DNA of 64,000 bases from Malikia sp. (GTDB lineage: Bacteria; Pseudomonadota; Gammaproteobacteria; Burkholderiales; Burkholderiaceae_C). The stretch lies in the NCBI RefSeq assembly GCF_028687635.1, contig NZ_JAQTZS010000001.1, positions 124,001 through 188,000 on the forward strand. Reading direction: 5' to 3'. The notes beneath the pieces are model-generated. The model saw only the letters and a program-made list of their open reading frames with translations. It was not told the DNA's origin and searched no databases. A program made the translations under genes and the position numbers. The number at the start of each line of letters is the position of its first letter. Position 1 is the stretch's first letter. This document shows, piece by piece, positions 21,662-30,877 of the stretch.

Positions 21662-22557
21662 GATGAGGCTCCAGCATGGGCAGCCTTTGCGTCGGCACGC
21701 TCGCCCGCGTGGTGACGAGCGAACTGGTAGGCCACCCGGCCGCTGCGCGAGCCGCGCTCGAGCGCCCAGACCAGCGCCTGCGGGCGCGCCGCCTGGAACT
21801 CGGACTCGGGCACGCCGTAGGACGCCAGCCATTGCCAGACCACGCTCAGGTACTCGTCCTGGCTGAAGGGATAGAAGCTGACCCAGAGCCCGAAGCGCTC
21901 GGACAGCGAGATCTTCTCCTCGACCGCCTCGCCCGGGTGCAGCTCGCCGCTCTCGCCCCGGCTGGCACCGAGGTTGTCCTTCATGGTCTCGGGCAGCAGG
22001 TGGCGCCGGTTGCTGGTCGCGTAGATCAGCAGGTTGTCGCTCGCGGCCGAGACACTGCCGTCCAGGATGGACTTGAGCGCCTTGTAGCCGGACTCGCCGC
22101 TCTCGAAGCTGAGGTCATCGGCGAACACGACGAACTTCTCGGGCCGATCCGCCACCAGCTCGACGATGTCGGGCAGGTCGATCAGATCGTCCTTGTCGAC
22201 CTCGATCAGGCGCAGACCCTGCGGCGCGTAGGCGTTCAGGCAGGCCTTGATCAGCGAGCTCTTGCCCGTGCCGCGCGCGCCGGTCAGCAACACGTTGTTG
22301 GCCGGCAGGCCGCGCACGAAATGCTCGGTGTTGCGCTCGATCTTTTCCTTCTGGCCCTCGATCTCCCGCAGGTCGGCCAGTGCGATGGTCGCGACATGGC
22401 GCACCGGCTCCAGCCGGCCATGGCCGCCGCGCTTGCGGTAGCGAAAAGCCACCGAGGCCTGCCAGTCCGGCGCCGACAGCGGCTGCGGCAGCACCGCCTC
22501 GATGCGCTCGATCAGGGATTCGGCCCGCTGCAGCAGGCGCTCGAAGGCTTCGTTCAT
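21658..22557 (-). CDS. DUF815-type AAA ATPase
   Basis: 299 residues. An N-terminal helical segment is followed by a AAA-type core with Walker [10 protein letters not shown] near residue 89 and [12 protein letters not shown] as Walker B near 140. A sensor-like [12 protein letters not shown] lies near 180, close to family norms. It belongs to the DUF815 family of predicted ATPases, whose role is unknown. The start overlaps the argJ stop by 4 nt and the stop overlaps the Nudix start by 4 nt, so the three are co-transcribed. This argJ-ATPase-mutT order is common in Burkholderiales. Confidence 0.88.
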   Translation of the reverse strand: MNEAFERLLQRAESLIERIEAVLPQPLSAPDWQASVAFRYRKRGGHGRLEPVRHVATIALADLREIEGQKEKIERNTEHFVRGLPANNVLLTGARGTGKSSLIKACLNAYAPQGLRLIEVDKDDLIDLPDIVELVADRPEKFVVFADDLSFESGESGYKALKSILDGSVSAASDNLLIYATSNRRHLLPETMKDNLGASRGESGELHPGEAVEEKISLSERFGLWVSFYPFSQDEYLSVVWQWLASYGVPESEFQAARPQALVWALERGSRSGRVAYQFARHHAGERADAKAAHAGASS

Positions 22558-23783
22558 GAGCGGTAGTCGGCGTTGATGGTCACGTAGTCGTGGCTGAAGT
22601 CGCAGGTCCAGACGGTGTCGGACACCTCGCCGCGGCCCAGGCCGACGCGGATCGTGATCTCGCTTTGCGCCATCACGCGCGCGCCGTCCTCCTCGCGGTA
22701 CTCGGGGCGGCGGCCACCCTGGCTGACCACATGCACATCGTCGAGGTGCAGCTCGATCAGGCCCTGGTCGAGGTCGGCGATGCCGGCGTAACCCACCGCC
22801 GCCAGGATGCGGCCCAGGTTCGGGTCGCTGGCGAAGAAGGCGGTCTTGACCAGCGGCGAATGCGCGATCGCATACGCGACCTTCAGGCATTCCTCGGTGG
22901 TCTTGCCACCTTCGACGCGCACAGCGATGAACTTGGTCGCGCCTTCGCCGTCGCGCACGATCGCATGCGCCAGCGTGCGCGCGACCTCGGTCATGGCGGC
23001 GACCAGGGCCTGGCCGTCGGCGCTGCCCAGGTCGGTGACCGGCGCGTTGCCGGCCTGGCCGGTGGCGATCACGACGAAGCTGTCGTTGGTCGAGGTGTCG
23101 CCGTCGACCGTCACGCGGTTGAAGGAGGCGTCGGCCAGCTGCTTGGCCAGCGCCGGCAGCAGCTCGGGCGCCACCGCGGCATCGGTCGCGAGGAAGCCCA
23201 GCATGGTCGCCATGTTCGGGCGGATCATGCCCGCGCCCTTGGAGATGCCGGTCACGCTCACGGTCTTGCCGCCGACCTGGGCCTGGCGGCTGGCGGCCTT
23301 GGGCACGGTGTCGGTGGTCATGATGCCCTCGGCGGCCTTGAGCCAGTGATCGGCCTGGGCATCGGCCAGCGCGGCCGGCAGGCCCGCGACGATGCGGTCG
23401 ACCGGCAGCGGCTCCATGATGACGCCGGTCGAGAACGGCAGGATCTGCTCGGGCGAGACGCTGAGCTCGCGCGCCAGCGCGATGCAGGTCGCGCGCGCGT
23501 CGACCAGGCCCGGTGCGCCGGTGCCGGCATTGGCGTTGCCGGTGTTGATCACCAGCGCGCGGATGCCGTGATGGGCACTCAGGTGCTCGCGACAGACCTG
23601 CACCGGCGCGGCGCAGTAGCGGTTCTGCGTGAAGACGCCCGCCACCGCAGTGCCCGCGTCGAGCAGGAAGACGGTCAGGTCCTTGCGGTTGGCCTTGCGC
23701 ACGCCGGCTTCGGCGACACCGATCTTGACGCCCGCGATGGGCAGGAGGCTAGCGGCCTCGGGTGCGGTCCAGTTGACTGCCAT
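22554..23783 (-). CDS. argJ: Bifunctional glutamate N-acetyltransferase / amino-acid acetyltransferase ArgJ
   Basis: 409 residues. ArgJ transfers acetyl from N-acetylornithine to glutamate, recycling the acetyl group in arginine synthesis. The self-cleavage site is in [16 protein letters not shown] near residue 180, where cleavage before Thr separates the alpha and beta chains. TSNDSFVV and GEGATKFI motifs are present. I chose the ATG at 23783 ([15 protein letters not shown]), which gives the usual N-terminus. First gene of the argJ/ATPase/Nudix operon. Confidence 0.96.
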   Translation of the reverse strand: MAVNWTAPEAASLLPIAGVKIGVAEAGVRKANRKDLTVFLLDAGTAVAGVFTQNRYCAAPVQVCREHLSAHHGIRALVINTGNANAGTGAPGLVDARATCIALARELSVSPEQILPFSTGVIMEPLPVDRIVAGLPAALADAQADHWLKAAEGIMTTDTVPKAASRQAQVGGKTVSVTGISKGAGMIRPNMATMLGFLATDAAVAPELLPALAKQLADASFNRVTVDGDTSTNDSFVVIATGQAGNAPVTDLGSADGQALVAAMTEVARTLAHAIVRDGEGATKFIAVRVEGGKTTEECLKVAYAIAHSPLVKTAFFASDPNLGRILAAVGYAGIADLDQGLIELHLDDVHVVSQGGRRPEYREEDGARVMAQSEITIRVGLGRGEVSDTVWTCDFSHDYVTINADYRS

Positions 23784-23907
23784 GTATGACTCCGGATGAT
23801 GTATTCGGGCGCCGACGCGCGCCATCGCGCGCCTGGACGGAGGGAATTGAGCGTCCGATTCTAGGCGCTCGCAATGACGGTGAGATCCGACGGGAACGCC
23901 CGCGTGC

Positions 23908-24252
23908 TCACTTTGGCCGTGCGGCGGCCGGTGCACTGGCGCTGCCCTGCGTGGCAGGGGCAGGCGGCGTCACGTCTACCACCTGCTGGCGATTCTTGAC
24001 GCAGCTGATCGCGCCGACATTGTTGCCGTCGTAGACCAGATTGCCCTCAACCGACTTGCGCGACGCGCGCTCGGGCGTCAGCACGTAGCAGATCACATCG
24101 GCTTGCTGGTCGTAGAGCTTGAGGATGACCGCCTCCGGCTGGCCGGCGTCGAACACCTCGACCAGTTGCATGGGCTTGGCTTTCTGGGCGAGCGCGACGC
24201 CCGCCGTGCCTGCCAACAAGGCGACCAACAGGGAATGAAGGGGCTTTTTCAT
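23908..24252 (-). CDS. Conserved secreted hypothetical protein
   Basis: 114 residues. Residues 1-22 form a signal peptide (positive MKK, hydrophobic core, ALA-Q cleavage). The mature part has [17 protein letters not shown], two cysteines (ICYVL and ISCVK) likely to form a disulfide, and a proline/alanine-rich tail. Short periplasmic proteins with this pattern are widespread in betaproteobacteria with no known role. A monocistronic gene between argJ and the YadA-like gene. Confidence 0.7.
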   Translation of the reverse strand: MKKPLHSLLVALLAGTAGVALAQKAKPMQLVEVFDAGQPEAVILKLYDQQADVICYVLTPERASRKSVEGNLVYDGNNVGAISCVKNRQQVVDVTPPAPATQGSASAPAAARPK

Positions 24253-24305
24253 CAGATCGATTATCCGTTTGTATCCGGCCCCGGGGTGTCGGCGCTCTGC
24301 ATACG

Positions 24306-24330
24306 AAAAAGGGCCGCCCGAAGGCGGCCC
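24306..24330 (-). terminator. Rho-independent terminator of the YadA-like gene
   Basis: GGGCCGCC / GGCGGCCC 8-bp stem with a 4-nt loop (24311-24330) followed on the minus strand by five T. It lies 28 nt beyond the end of the gene at 24358, so it ends that transcript. Confidence 0.88.
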
Positions 24331-24357
24331 CGTCAATTATCCGGCCTCAGGGTCGGA

Positions 24358-25665
24358 TCAGAAGCTCCAGCCGACACCGGCGCTGACGGTGGCATCGCTG
24401 CCAGTGAAGCCGACGCCGAACTTGGCGGTGGTGTCGGGGTTGATGCGGGCATGACCGCCGAGCGACAGCGCACTCTCGCCCTTGTAGTGGCCGACACCGA
24501 CGCCGAAGTTGTACTGCTTGCCGGTTTCGAGAGCCGGCAAGCCGGCCAGTGCGGCAGCGCCGGCGATACCGCGGCGAGCTTCCTTGCGGACGTCCTGCAC
24601 CTGACCCCAGTTGGCGGCGTCGTGAGCATTGGTACCGTCAGCCAGCCCCGTGATCTTGTTGCCATTCATATTGGCACCAGTGTTGTAAGTCACCGATGTC
24701 GGCGTGACCACCAGCGGTGCGCTCGCGTCCGTCCCCCCCAAATAGGCGTTGGGGGTGGAAATCGAGTTGGTGGCGTTCACGTTCGCGACGTTGGAGTTGG
24801 TCGCGGTCACAGTGCCGGCGCTCACGCTGGTAGCGTTAATGACCCCGGTCGTACCATCCAGCGTGATGGTGTTGGTGCCAGCGCCATTGGTGACGTTGAC
24901 CGAACCCGCCTGCGTGTTGCCGACCGTGCCGTCACCGCCAACACTCAACGCGCCAGCATTGCTGACGGCAAGAGTCTGGCCATTAGTGGTGTCGGCCACC
25001 GTCATGCCACCATCGCCCAACGTCAGCGTGGTGGAAGCCGTGCCGCCGCGCAGCGAAGCGCTGCTGTCGGTCACGGACAGGCCGTTCCAAGCCGTGTTGG
25101 CAGTATTCCTGACGCCGATGCCAGCGGACCCGGCAGTCACCTGAAGACCACCAGCGCCAGCGACATCCGTGCCGCTGTTGGTGTGAACCTGGAGTCCGCC
25201 AGCTGCAACTGAAGCCGCAGACACCTGACCCGAAGCGCCGTCCAGACTGATGGTCGTCGCGGCACCATCGCGAACATTCACGACACCCGCGATACCACTC
25301 GTGCTGCCGAAGTTGCCTTGACGGGCACCCAGGGTGTTGACGCCGGTGATGCTGTTACTGTCAGAGGGATTGATGCTGATCGAGCCGGAGTTGATGCCAC
25401 CATTGGCAGTCAGCACGCCCGTCATCGTCGTCGCGCCGGTCACACCCAGAGTGCCCGCCACGGTGGCATTGCCGCCCACCGAGGCATCACCAGTGGTCGT
25501 CAGGGTGGCGGTGCCGATGATCGACCCACCAGTAAGGGCGACTGAATCCCCGTTAACAACCGCCCCGCCCACGCCACTACCACCTGAAATCGCCCCCGTA
25601 ACTTGAGCGAATGCACCACCAGACAGCAGGCTTGCGACGGTCAAAGCAATTACTCTTTTTTGCAT
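24358..25665 (-). CDS. YadA-like trimeric autotransporter (adhesin-type surface protein)
   Basis: 435 residues. A signal peptide (1-20, ending AFA-Q) is followed by a serine/threonine/glycine/asparagine-rich passenger of short beta-roll-like repeats (about 25-330). A YadA neck (NMNGNKITGLADGTNAHDA) and a short stalk precede the membrane anchor. The anchor contains YNFGVGVGHYKGESAL, forms four amphipathic strands and ends in WSF with the terminal aromatic residue that outer-membrane beta-barrels need. Such proteins trimerise and display the passenger outside the cell. The gene is visibly poorer in GC than its neighbours and uses more A/T-ending codons, suggesting transfer or relaxed selection. 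The start has AAGGGGGAT as ribosome binding site. The ligand is unknown. Confidence 0.87.
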   Translation of the reverse strand: MQKRVIALTVASLLSGGAFAQVTGAISGGSGVGGAVVNGDSVALTGGSIIGTATLTTTGDASVGGNATVAGTLGVTGATTMTGVLTANGGINSGSISINPSDSNSITGVNTLGARQGNFGSTSGIAGVVNVRDGAATTISLDGASGQVSAASVAAGGLQVHTNSGTDVAGAGGLQVTAGSAGIGVRNTANTAWNGLSVTDSSASLRGGTASTTLTLGDGGMTVADTTNGQTLAVSNAGALSVGGDGTVGNTQAGSVNVTNGAGTNTITLDGTTGVINATSVSAGTVTATNSNVANVNATNSISTPNAYLGGTDASAPLVVTPTSVTYNTGANMNGNKITGLADGTNAHDAANWGQVQDVRKEARRGIAGAAALAGLPALETGKQYNFGVGVGHYKGESALSLGGHARINPDTTAKFGVGFTGSDATVSAGVGWSF

Positions 25666-25765
25666 TAAAGATCCCCCTTGAGTTGGTTATGGATGGGCAT
25701 GACTGCGCCAGCAGATCGATTTATTCGATACCGGGACTGCAGTCAAACCTCCCACCCCAAGAGGC

Positions 25766-25794
25766 AGTCTATATCATGATATTTTCATATTCAA
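25766..25794 (-). promoter_or_regulatory. Candidate sigma-70 promoter for the YadA-like gene
   Basis: Read on the minus strand: TTGAAT (25794-25789), 17-nt spacer, TAGACT (25771-25766). It lies in an AT-rich block about 100 nt upstream of the start. An ATATCATGATAT palindrome (25771-25782) overlaps the spacer and may be an operator. The gap 25666-25885 holds this and no gene. Confidence 0.5.
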
Positions 25795-25885
25795 CGACTC
25801 TTTAGTCCCATGATAATACCAGGACAAATCATAAACAACATATGACACATGACATCCAGTCGCCCTCAGACGCCGAGAAAGACAT

Positions 25886-25966
25886 ATGCCCAAGCTGACC
25901 GTCAAGGCGCACCCGAGGCTGGGCAAGCCCGGCATCGCGGTGGTTCCGATCGTGCGACTCGCATGA
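25886..25966 (+). pseudogene. 26-codon open frame, probable C-terminal remnant of a lost gene
   Basis: Reads MPKLTVKAHPRLGKPGIAVV and stops at 25966, overlapping the next ATG as ATGA. The same frame is open only from 25853. Composition is GC-rich like core genes, in contrast to the AT-rich DNA just upstream. I read it as the tail of a gene once translated with the phosphodiesterase fragment that follows; a genuine small peptide gene is possible but less likely. Confidence 0.35.
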
Positions 25967-26150
25967 AGGTACGCGTGCTGGGCTGCTCGGGCGCGATCGC
26001 GCGCCATGCGTGCACCACGTCCTTCCTGATCGACGAGTCCCCGCGGGTCGATGCCGGCACCGGCGTGGGCGACCTGACGCTCGACGAGATGGCGCGCATC
26101 GACCATGTGTTGCTGACCCAATCGCACCTGGACCATGTGGCCTGCGAGAT
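25963..26150 (+). pseudogene. Truncated metallo-beta-lactamase-fold 3',5'-cyclic-nucleotide phosphodiesterase
   Basis: The frame starts MKVRVLGCSGAIA and contains VDAGTGVGDLTLDEMARIDH and LLTQSHLDHVA, matching the N-terminal 60 or so residues of class II cyclic-nucleotide phosphodiesterase-like proteins (about 260 residues when intact). The metal motif is degraded, with the first His of HSHLDH replaced by Gln. Homology stops near 26145, after which the frame runs to 26271 as unrelated sequence overlapping pyrF. Three-quarters of the gene is missing, so it is a decaying fragment. Confidence 0.8.
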
Positions 26151-26186
26151 CCTCGATGCGAGCCGACAACCGCCAGCCTGCCGCTG

Positions 26187-27023
26187 TCAGCGCGCAGCGT
26201 TCAGCAGGTCGCGCGTGCGCAGCGCCTCGGCGCGCGCGGCCTGCGCGAAATCCTCGCCGGCGCTCGCGTAGAGCACGGCACGCGAGGAATTGACGATCAC
26301 GGCGCCAGTCGTGACACCGCCCTCGGCGCGCCAGCCGGCCTGCACCGTGGCCTTGGCGTCGCCGCCCTGGGCGCCCACGCCGGGGATCAGCAGCGGCAAG
26401 GTCGGGGCGAGCTCGCGCACGCGGCGGATCTCTTCCGGATAGGTCGCGCCGACCACCAGGCCCAGCTGGCCGTTGAGGTTCCAGGGGCCTTGGGCCAGGC
26501 TGGCGAGGTGCTCGAACAGGCGCGGCTGGCCCTCGACATCGGCCAGGCGCTGGAACTGGAAGTCGTCGCCGCCCGGATTCGAGGTGCGGCAAAGCAGGAA
26601 CACCCCCTTGCCGGGATAGCGCAGGTAGGGCTGGACGGTGTCGAAGCCCATGAAGGGTGACAGCGTGACGGCATCGGCGCCGTAGCGCTCGAAGGCCTCC
26701 TTGGCATACTGCTCGGCGGTGCTGCCGATGTCGCCGCGCTTGGCGTCCAGGATGATCGGCACCTGCGGCGCGCGCACCCGCATGTGCGCCATCAGGCGTT
26801 CGAGCTGGTCCTCGGCGCGGTGCGCGGCGAAATAGGCGATCTGCGGCTTGAACGCGATCACGAGGTCGGCGGTCGCGTCGACGATGGCCGCGCAGAAGTC
26901 GTGGATCCTGGAGGGATCGTTGCGCCAGTGGTGGGGAAATTTGGCCGGTTCGGGGTCCAGGCCCACGCAGAGCATGGACTGGTTCTGGCGCTCGGCCGCG
27001 CCCAGCATGTCGATGAAGTTCAT
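26187..27023 (-). CDS. pyrF: Orotidine 5'-phosphate decarboxylase PyrF
   Basis: 278 residues, the longer (type 2) OMP decarboxylase that makes UMP. It opens with [16 protein letters not shown] and has the catalytic [19 protein letters not shown] near residue 91-109 (Lys and Asp tetrad). It ends with [16 protein letters not shown] near 215, which binds phosphate. I chose the ATG at 27023 ([12 protein letters not shown]); the frame extends 8 codons upstream without conservation. Divergent from the amidotransferase gene at 27137. Confidence 0.95.
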   Translation of the reverse strand: MNFIDMLGAAERQNQSMLCVGLDPEPAKFPHHWRNDPSRIHDFCAAIVDATADLVIAFKPQIAYFAAHRAEDQLERLMAHMRVRAPQVPIILDAKRGDIGSTAEQYAKEAFERYGADAVTLSPFMGFDTVQPYLRYPGKGVFLLCRTSNPGGDDFQFQRLADVEGQPRLFEHLASLAQGPWNLNGQLGLVVGATYPEEIRRVRELAPTLPLLIPGVGAQGGDAKATVQAGWRAEGGVTTGAVIVNSSRAVLYASAGEDFAQAARAEALRTRDLLNAAR

Positions 27024-27136
27024 GCGCCCGATTGTAGAGAGGCACACCCCAGGCCGGAAGTTCCCGCAGCACAGCGACTGGCCGGAGAGTGCAGGCGCTA
27101 AACTGCTGGATCTGCCCCTACCCTCTGCCCGCCCCC

Positions 27137-27904
27137 ATGTGCCAACTGCTCGGACTCAACTGCGCCACCCCGACCGACGCCACCTTCAGCTTCTCCGGCT
27201 TTTGCCAGCGCGGCGGCGCCACCGATCAGCATGCCGACGGCTGGGGCATCGCCTTCTTCGAGGGCAAGGGTCTGCGCCTGTTCGTCGACCATCACAGCGC
27301 GGCGGCCTCGCCGATGGCGGACTTCCTGCGCCATTACCCGCTCAAGAGCACCAACATCATCGCGCATGTGCGCAAGGCCACGGTGGGCCAGGTCAGCCTG
27401 GAGAACGCCCACCCCTTCACGCGCGAGCTCTGGGGCCGGCATTGGGTATTCGCGCACAACGGCGACTTGAAGGACTACCAGCCGCGGCTGCACAGCCAGT
27501 TCCAGCCAGTCGGCAGCACCGACAGCGAACGGGCCTTCTGCTGGATCATGCAGGAGCTGGCCAAGTCGCATGCCGGCGTGCCCAGCATCGCCGAACTCAC
27601 GCTGACGCTGCGCGAACTGGTGCCTCAGATCAGAAAGTTCGGCACCTTCAACTTCCTGCTCTCGAACGGCGAGGCGCTGTGGGCGCACTGCAGCACCAAG
27701 CTGTACTACCTGGTGCGCCAGCATCCCTTCCACCAGGCCACGCTGATGGACCAGGACTTGACGGTGGATTTCGCCCAGCTCAACCAGCCGGGTGACCGCG
27801 CCGCCGTGATCGTGACCCAGCCGCTGACCAAGGACGAGGACTGGATCGCCTTCGAGCCCAACGAGCTCAAGGTGTTCGTCGACGGCCTGCCGCAGCCAGG
27901 CTGA
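27137..27904 (+). CDS. Class II glutamine amidotransferase (YafJ-like)
   Basis: 255 residues, an Ntn-type glutaminase domain without a fused synthase. Cys2, after Met removal, is the expected nucleophile (MCQLLGLN). Typical elements follow: [31 protein letters not shown] and [11 protein letters not shown]. The donor of ammonia use is unknown; the YafJ/DUG3-like group is linked to glutathione and gamma-glutamyl metabolism in some organisms, notable here because gshB is the next gene. A TAAACT -10-like box lies 33 nt before the start. The stop abuts the gshB stop. Confidence 0.87.
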   Translation: MCQLLGLNCATPTDATFSFSGFCQRGGATDQHADGWGIAFFEGKGLRLFVDHHSAAASPMADFLRHYPLKSTNIIAHVRKATVGQVSLENAHPFTRELWGRHWVFAHNGDLKDYQPRLHSQFQPVGSTDSERAFCWIMQELAKSHAGVPSIAELTLTLRELVPQIRKFGTFNFLLSNGEALWAHCSTKLYYLVRQHPFHQATLMDQDLTVDFAQLNQPGDRAAVIVTQPLTKDEDWIAFEPNELKVFVDGLPQPG

Positions 27905-28861
27905 TCAGGCCAGCGCCACCTCGAGCGCGTCGAGGTAGAGCGCCGCGACGTCGCAGCCGGTCTGGTCGAAGATCTCCTGGAAGCAGGTCGGGCTGGTGAC
28001 GTTGATCTCGGTCAGGTGCTCGCCGATGATGTCCAGCCCCACCAGCAGCAGGCCGCGCGCCAGCAGGATGGGACCGAGCGCCTCGGCGATCTCGCGGTCA
28101 CGCGCCGACAGCGGCTGCGCCACGCCCTTGCCGCCAGCGGCCAGGTTGCCGCGGATCTCGCTGCCCTGCGGGATGCGCGCCAGGCTGTAGGGCACCGGCT
28201 TGCCACCGATCAGCAGCACCCGCTTGTCGCCCTGGGCGATCGACGGCAGGAACTTCTGCACCATCAGGCTCTGCGCGCCATGGCGGTTCAGCGTCTCGAT
28301 GATGCTGCCCAGGTTCAGGCCGTCCGGACCGACGCGGAAGATGCCCATGCCGCCCATGCCGTCGAGCGGCTTGAGGATGATGTCGCCATGCTCCTCATGG
28401 AAGCGGCGCACGTCAGCGGCGTCGCGCGTGACCAGGGTCGGCGCGATCAGCTCCGGGAACTCCATGATGGCGAGCTTTTCCGGATGGTCGCGCAGCGCGG
28501 CCGGGGCGTTGAAGACGCGCGCGCCCTCGCGTTGCGCCTGGCCCAGCAGGTGGGTGGCGTAGAAATATTCGCTGTCGAAGGGCGGGTCCTTGCGCATCAA
28601 CACGGCGTCGACCTCGGCCAGCACCTGGGGCCGCTCGTCGGGCGCCTGCTGTGCGGCGACGAACCAGTCGTCGGCGTCGCCGGTCAGCGTGATGTCGCGC
28701 ACATGGGCCGTCACGCGACCGCCGCGCTGCCACATCAGGTCCTGGGGCTGGCAGGCCATCAGCTGGTGGCCGCGCCGCTGCGCCTCGCGCATCATGGCGA
28801 AGGTGCTGTCCTTGTAGGTCTGGAACGATTCGAGCGGGTCGGCGATGAAAAGTATTTTCAT
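27905..28861 (-). CDS. gshB: Glutathione synthetase GshB
   Basis: 318 residues, ATP-grasp enzyme joining gamma-glutamylcysteine and glycine. N-terminus MKILFIADPLESFQTYKDST is diagnostic. ILKPLDGMGGMGIFR near residue 164 is the ATP-binding lid, and INVTSPTCFQEI near the C-terminus contributes metal ligands. Downstream of kup on the same strand, with gshA upstream of kup, giving a gshA-kup-gshB order. Ends tail to tail with the amidotransferase. Confidence 0.96.
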   Translation of the reverse strand: MKILFIADPLESFQTYKDSTFAMMREAQRRGHQLMACQPQDLMWQRGGRVTAHVRDITLTGDADDWFVAAQQAPDERPQVLAEVDAVLMRKDPPFDSEYFYATHLLGQAQREGARVFNAPAALRDHPEKLAIMEFPELIAPTLVTRDAADVRRFHEEHGDIILKPLDGMGGMGIFRVGPDGLNLGSIIETLNRHGAQSLMVQKFLPSIAQGDKRVLLIGGKPVPYSLARIPQGSEIRGNLAAGGKGVAQPLSARDREIAEALGPILLARGLLLVGLDIIGEHLTEINVTSPTCFQEIFDQTGCDVAALYLDALEVALA

Positions 28862-28912
28862 GAGATTGGCGGGACAGACCGGCGCCTGGCGACGCTCTGT
28901 CCTAAACAGGTA

Positions 28913-30781
28913 TTAGATTTCGATCTTGGAGCCCAGCTCGACCACCGCGTTGTTGGGCAGGTGCAGGAACTGAGCCGCCGCGCTAGCGTTGTGGTGCATG
29001 GAGGCAAACAGCTTTTCGCGCCATTGCGCCATGCCGCCACCGATGGTGGGGATCACGATGTCACGCGACAGGAAGTAGCTGGTCGTCATCGGTTCGAGCG
29101 CGACGCCACGGCCCTTGAGCTGCTCCAGCGCCTTGGGCAGGTCGGGATCGTTCTTGAAGCCGTAGTTGACGATCACCTCCCAGCAGTCGTGACCCAGCGG
29201 CTCGATTTCGAGGCGCTTGTCCATTCCCACCCAGGGCACCGGATGGTTGCGCACGGTCACGAACAGGTTGTGCTCGTGCAGCACCTTGTTGTGCTTGAGG
29301 TTGTGCAGCAGCGCATTGGGCACGACACCAGGCTGGGCCGTCAGGAACACCGCCGTGCCCTGCACCCGCACCGGCGGACTGATGAAGACCGCATCGAGGA
29401 AGCCGCCGAGATCGAGCGCATCGCTCTTGAGCGACTCGTTGAGCAGACGCCGCCCCTCATGCCAGGTGATCATCAACAGGAAGATCGCGGCACCGATCAG
29501 CAGCGGGAACCAGCCCCCCTCGGTGAACTTGAGCAGGTTGGAACTGAAGAAGGCCAGGTCGATCACGAAGAAGAAGCCGGTAGCCCCCACGCACAACCAC
29601 CAGTTGTAGCCCCAGCCGTAGCGGATCACGAAGAAGGTCAGCACGGTGGTGATCAGCATGTCGAGCGTGACCGCGATGCCATAGGCGGCGGCCAGGTTGC
29701 TCGACGACTTGAACAGCGCCACCGCCAGCACGATGGCGACGAACAGCCCCCAGTTGACCAGGGGGATGTAGATCTGGCCGGTATCCTTGATGCTGGTGTG
29801 CAGGATATGCAGGCGTGGCAGGTAGCCCATCTGGATCACCTGCTTGGTCACGCTGAAGGCGCCCGAGATCAGCGCCTGCGAGGCGATCACGGTCGCTGCG
29901 GTCGCCATGATCACGGTCGTCGGCAGCAGCCAGTCCGGCGCCAGGTTGAAGAAGGGGTTCTTGACCGCCGTCGGGTCGGCCAGCAGCAGCGCGCCCTGAC
30001 CGAAGTAGTTCAGGATCAGGCAGGGCATGACCACGCTGAACCAGGCGAGCCGGATCGGCTTCTTGCCGAAGTGGCCCATGTCGGCATAGAGCGCCTCGCC
30101 GCCCGTCACGCACAGCACCACCGCGCCCAGGATGATGAAGGTGGTGCCGGGGTAGTTCCAGATGAAGCGCAGCGCGTGGTGCGGGCTCAGCGCGCCGAGG
30201 ATCTCGGGGTGGTCGGCAATGTGCGGCACGGCCAGCGCGGCGATGCCGATGAACCACAGCAGCGTGATCGGGCCGAAGAACTTGCCGATGCCGGCGGTGC
30301 CGTGCTTCTGTACCGCGAACAGGCCGAACAGGATCACCAGCGTGAGCGGGATCACCGCCTTCTTGAAGGTCGGCGAGATCACCTCCAGGCCCTCAACCGC
30401 CGACAGCACCGAGATCGCGGGCGTGATCACGCCGTCACCGTAGAACAGGCAGGTGCCAAAGACACCGATCAGCAGCATCCAGCGCCGCAGCCTGGGCTTG
30501 TGCTTGATCGATTCCGACGCCAGCGCCAGCATCGCGACCAGCCCGCCTTCGCCGTGGTTGTCGGCGCGCAGCACCAGCGTCACGTACTTGAGCGAAACGA
30601 TGATGGTCAGCGTCCAGACAAAGATCGACAGCACGCCGTAGATGTTGTCCGGGGTGAACTCGACATGGCCGGAGTGGAATACTTCCTTGACCGCGTACAG
30701 CACGCTGGTGCCGATGTCGCCGTAGACGACGCCGATCGCGCCCAGGGTGAGCGCACCGAGTGAAGATTTGGAAGCAGACAC
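28913..30781 (-). CDS. kup: Low-affinity potassium transporter Kup (TrkD)
   Basis: 622 residues. About 12 transmembrane helices in the first 430 residues are followed by a cytoplasmic C-terminal domain (about 435-622). The signature [21 protein letters not shown] is at 9-29, and the conserved [19 protein letters not shown] lies near 109. It imports potassium with protons. The start is GTG at 30781; the region just upstream forms a perfect hairpin that would hide the only purine-rich site, see the separate entry. It lies between gshA and gshB, same strand. Confidence 0.94.
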   Translation of the reverse strand: MSASKSSLGALTLGAIGVVYGDIGTSVLYAVKEVFHSGHVEFTPDNIYGVLSIFVWTLTIIVSLKYVTLVLRADNHGEGGLVAMLALASESIKHKPRLRRWMLLIGVFGTCLFYGDGVITPAISVLSAVEGLEVISPTFKKAVIPLTLVILFGLFAVQKHGTAGIGKFFGPITLLWFIGIAALAVPHIADHPEILGALSPHHALRFIWNYPGTTFIILGAVVLCVTGGEALYADMGHFGKKPIRLAWFSVVMPCLILNYFGQGALLLADPTAVKNPFFNLAPDWLLPTTVIMATAATVIASQALISGAFSVTKQVIQMGYLPRLHILHTSIKDTGQIYIPLVNWGLFVAIVLAVALFKSSSNLAAAYGIAVTLDMLITTVLTFFVIRYGWGYNWWLCVGATGFFFVIDLAFFSSNLLKFTEGGWFPLLIGAAIFLLMITWHEGRRLLNESLKSDALDLGGFLDAVFISPPVRVQGTAVFLTAQPGVVPNALLHNLKHNKVLHEHNLFVTVRNHPVPWVGMDKRLEIEPLGHDCWEVIVNYGFKNDPDLPKALEQLKGRGVALEPMTTSYFLSRDIVIPTIGGGMAQWREKLFASMHHNASAAAQFLHLPNNAVVELGSKIEI

Positions 30782-30790
30782 GGGATATGC

Positions 30791-30809
30791 GGGTGGCCCC
30801 TGGCCACCC
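30791..30809 (-). promoter_or_regulatory. Leader hairpin upstream of kup
   Basis: GGGTGGCC and GGCCACCC pair perfectly (8 bp) around a 3-nt loop, ending 9 nt before the kup GTG. On the minus strand the AGGGG that could serve as ribosome binding site is partly within the loop and stem. It may modulate kup translation or act as a weak terminator after gshA; no T-run follows. Confidence 0.4.
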
Positions 30810-30877
30810 GGTAAGTTTAGCTGGCGCTATTGTGCGCCCGAATTGTTACCGGGCGTAACCGATGGAGCGCCGCCGCT

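Noticed and set aside
24253-24357. A small gene between the secreted protein and the YadA-like gene
   Set aside because: The interval holds only the terminator of the YadA-like gene and the leader of the secreted protein; no open frame with a ribosome binding site.
25963-26271. Intact short metallo-beta-lactamase-fold protein
   Set aside because: The fold needs about 250 residues and more metal ligands; the frame loses similarity near 26145 and runs into pyrF on the opposite strand.
28016-30763. 915-codon open frame opposite gshB and kup
   Set aside because: It spans two conserved genes and their gap on the other strand with no recognisable motifs. Shadow frame.
30810-30877. Terminator after gshA
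   Set aside because: The AT-rich stretch around 30812-30840 shows no stem plus T-run; only the kup leader hairpin is convincing, so gshA and kup may be co-transcribed.
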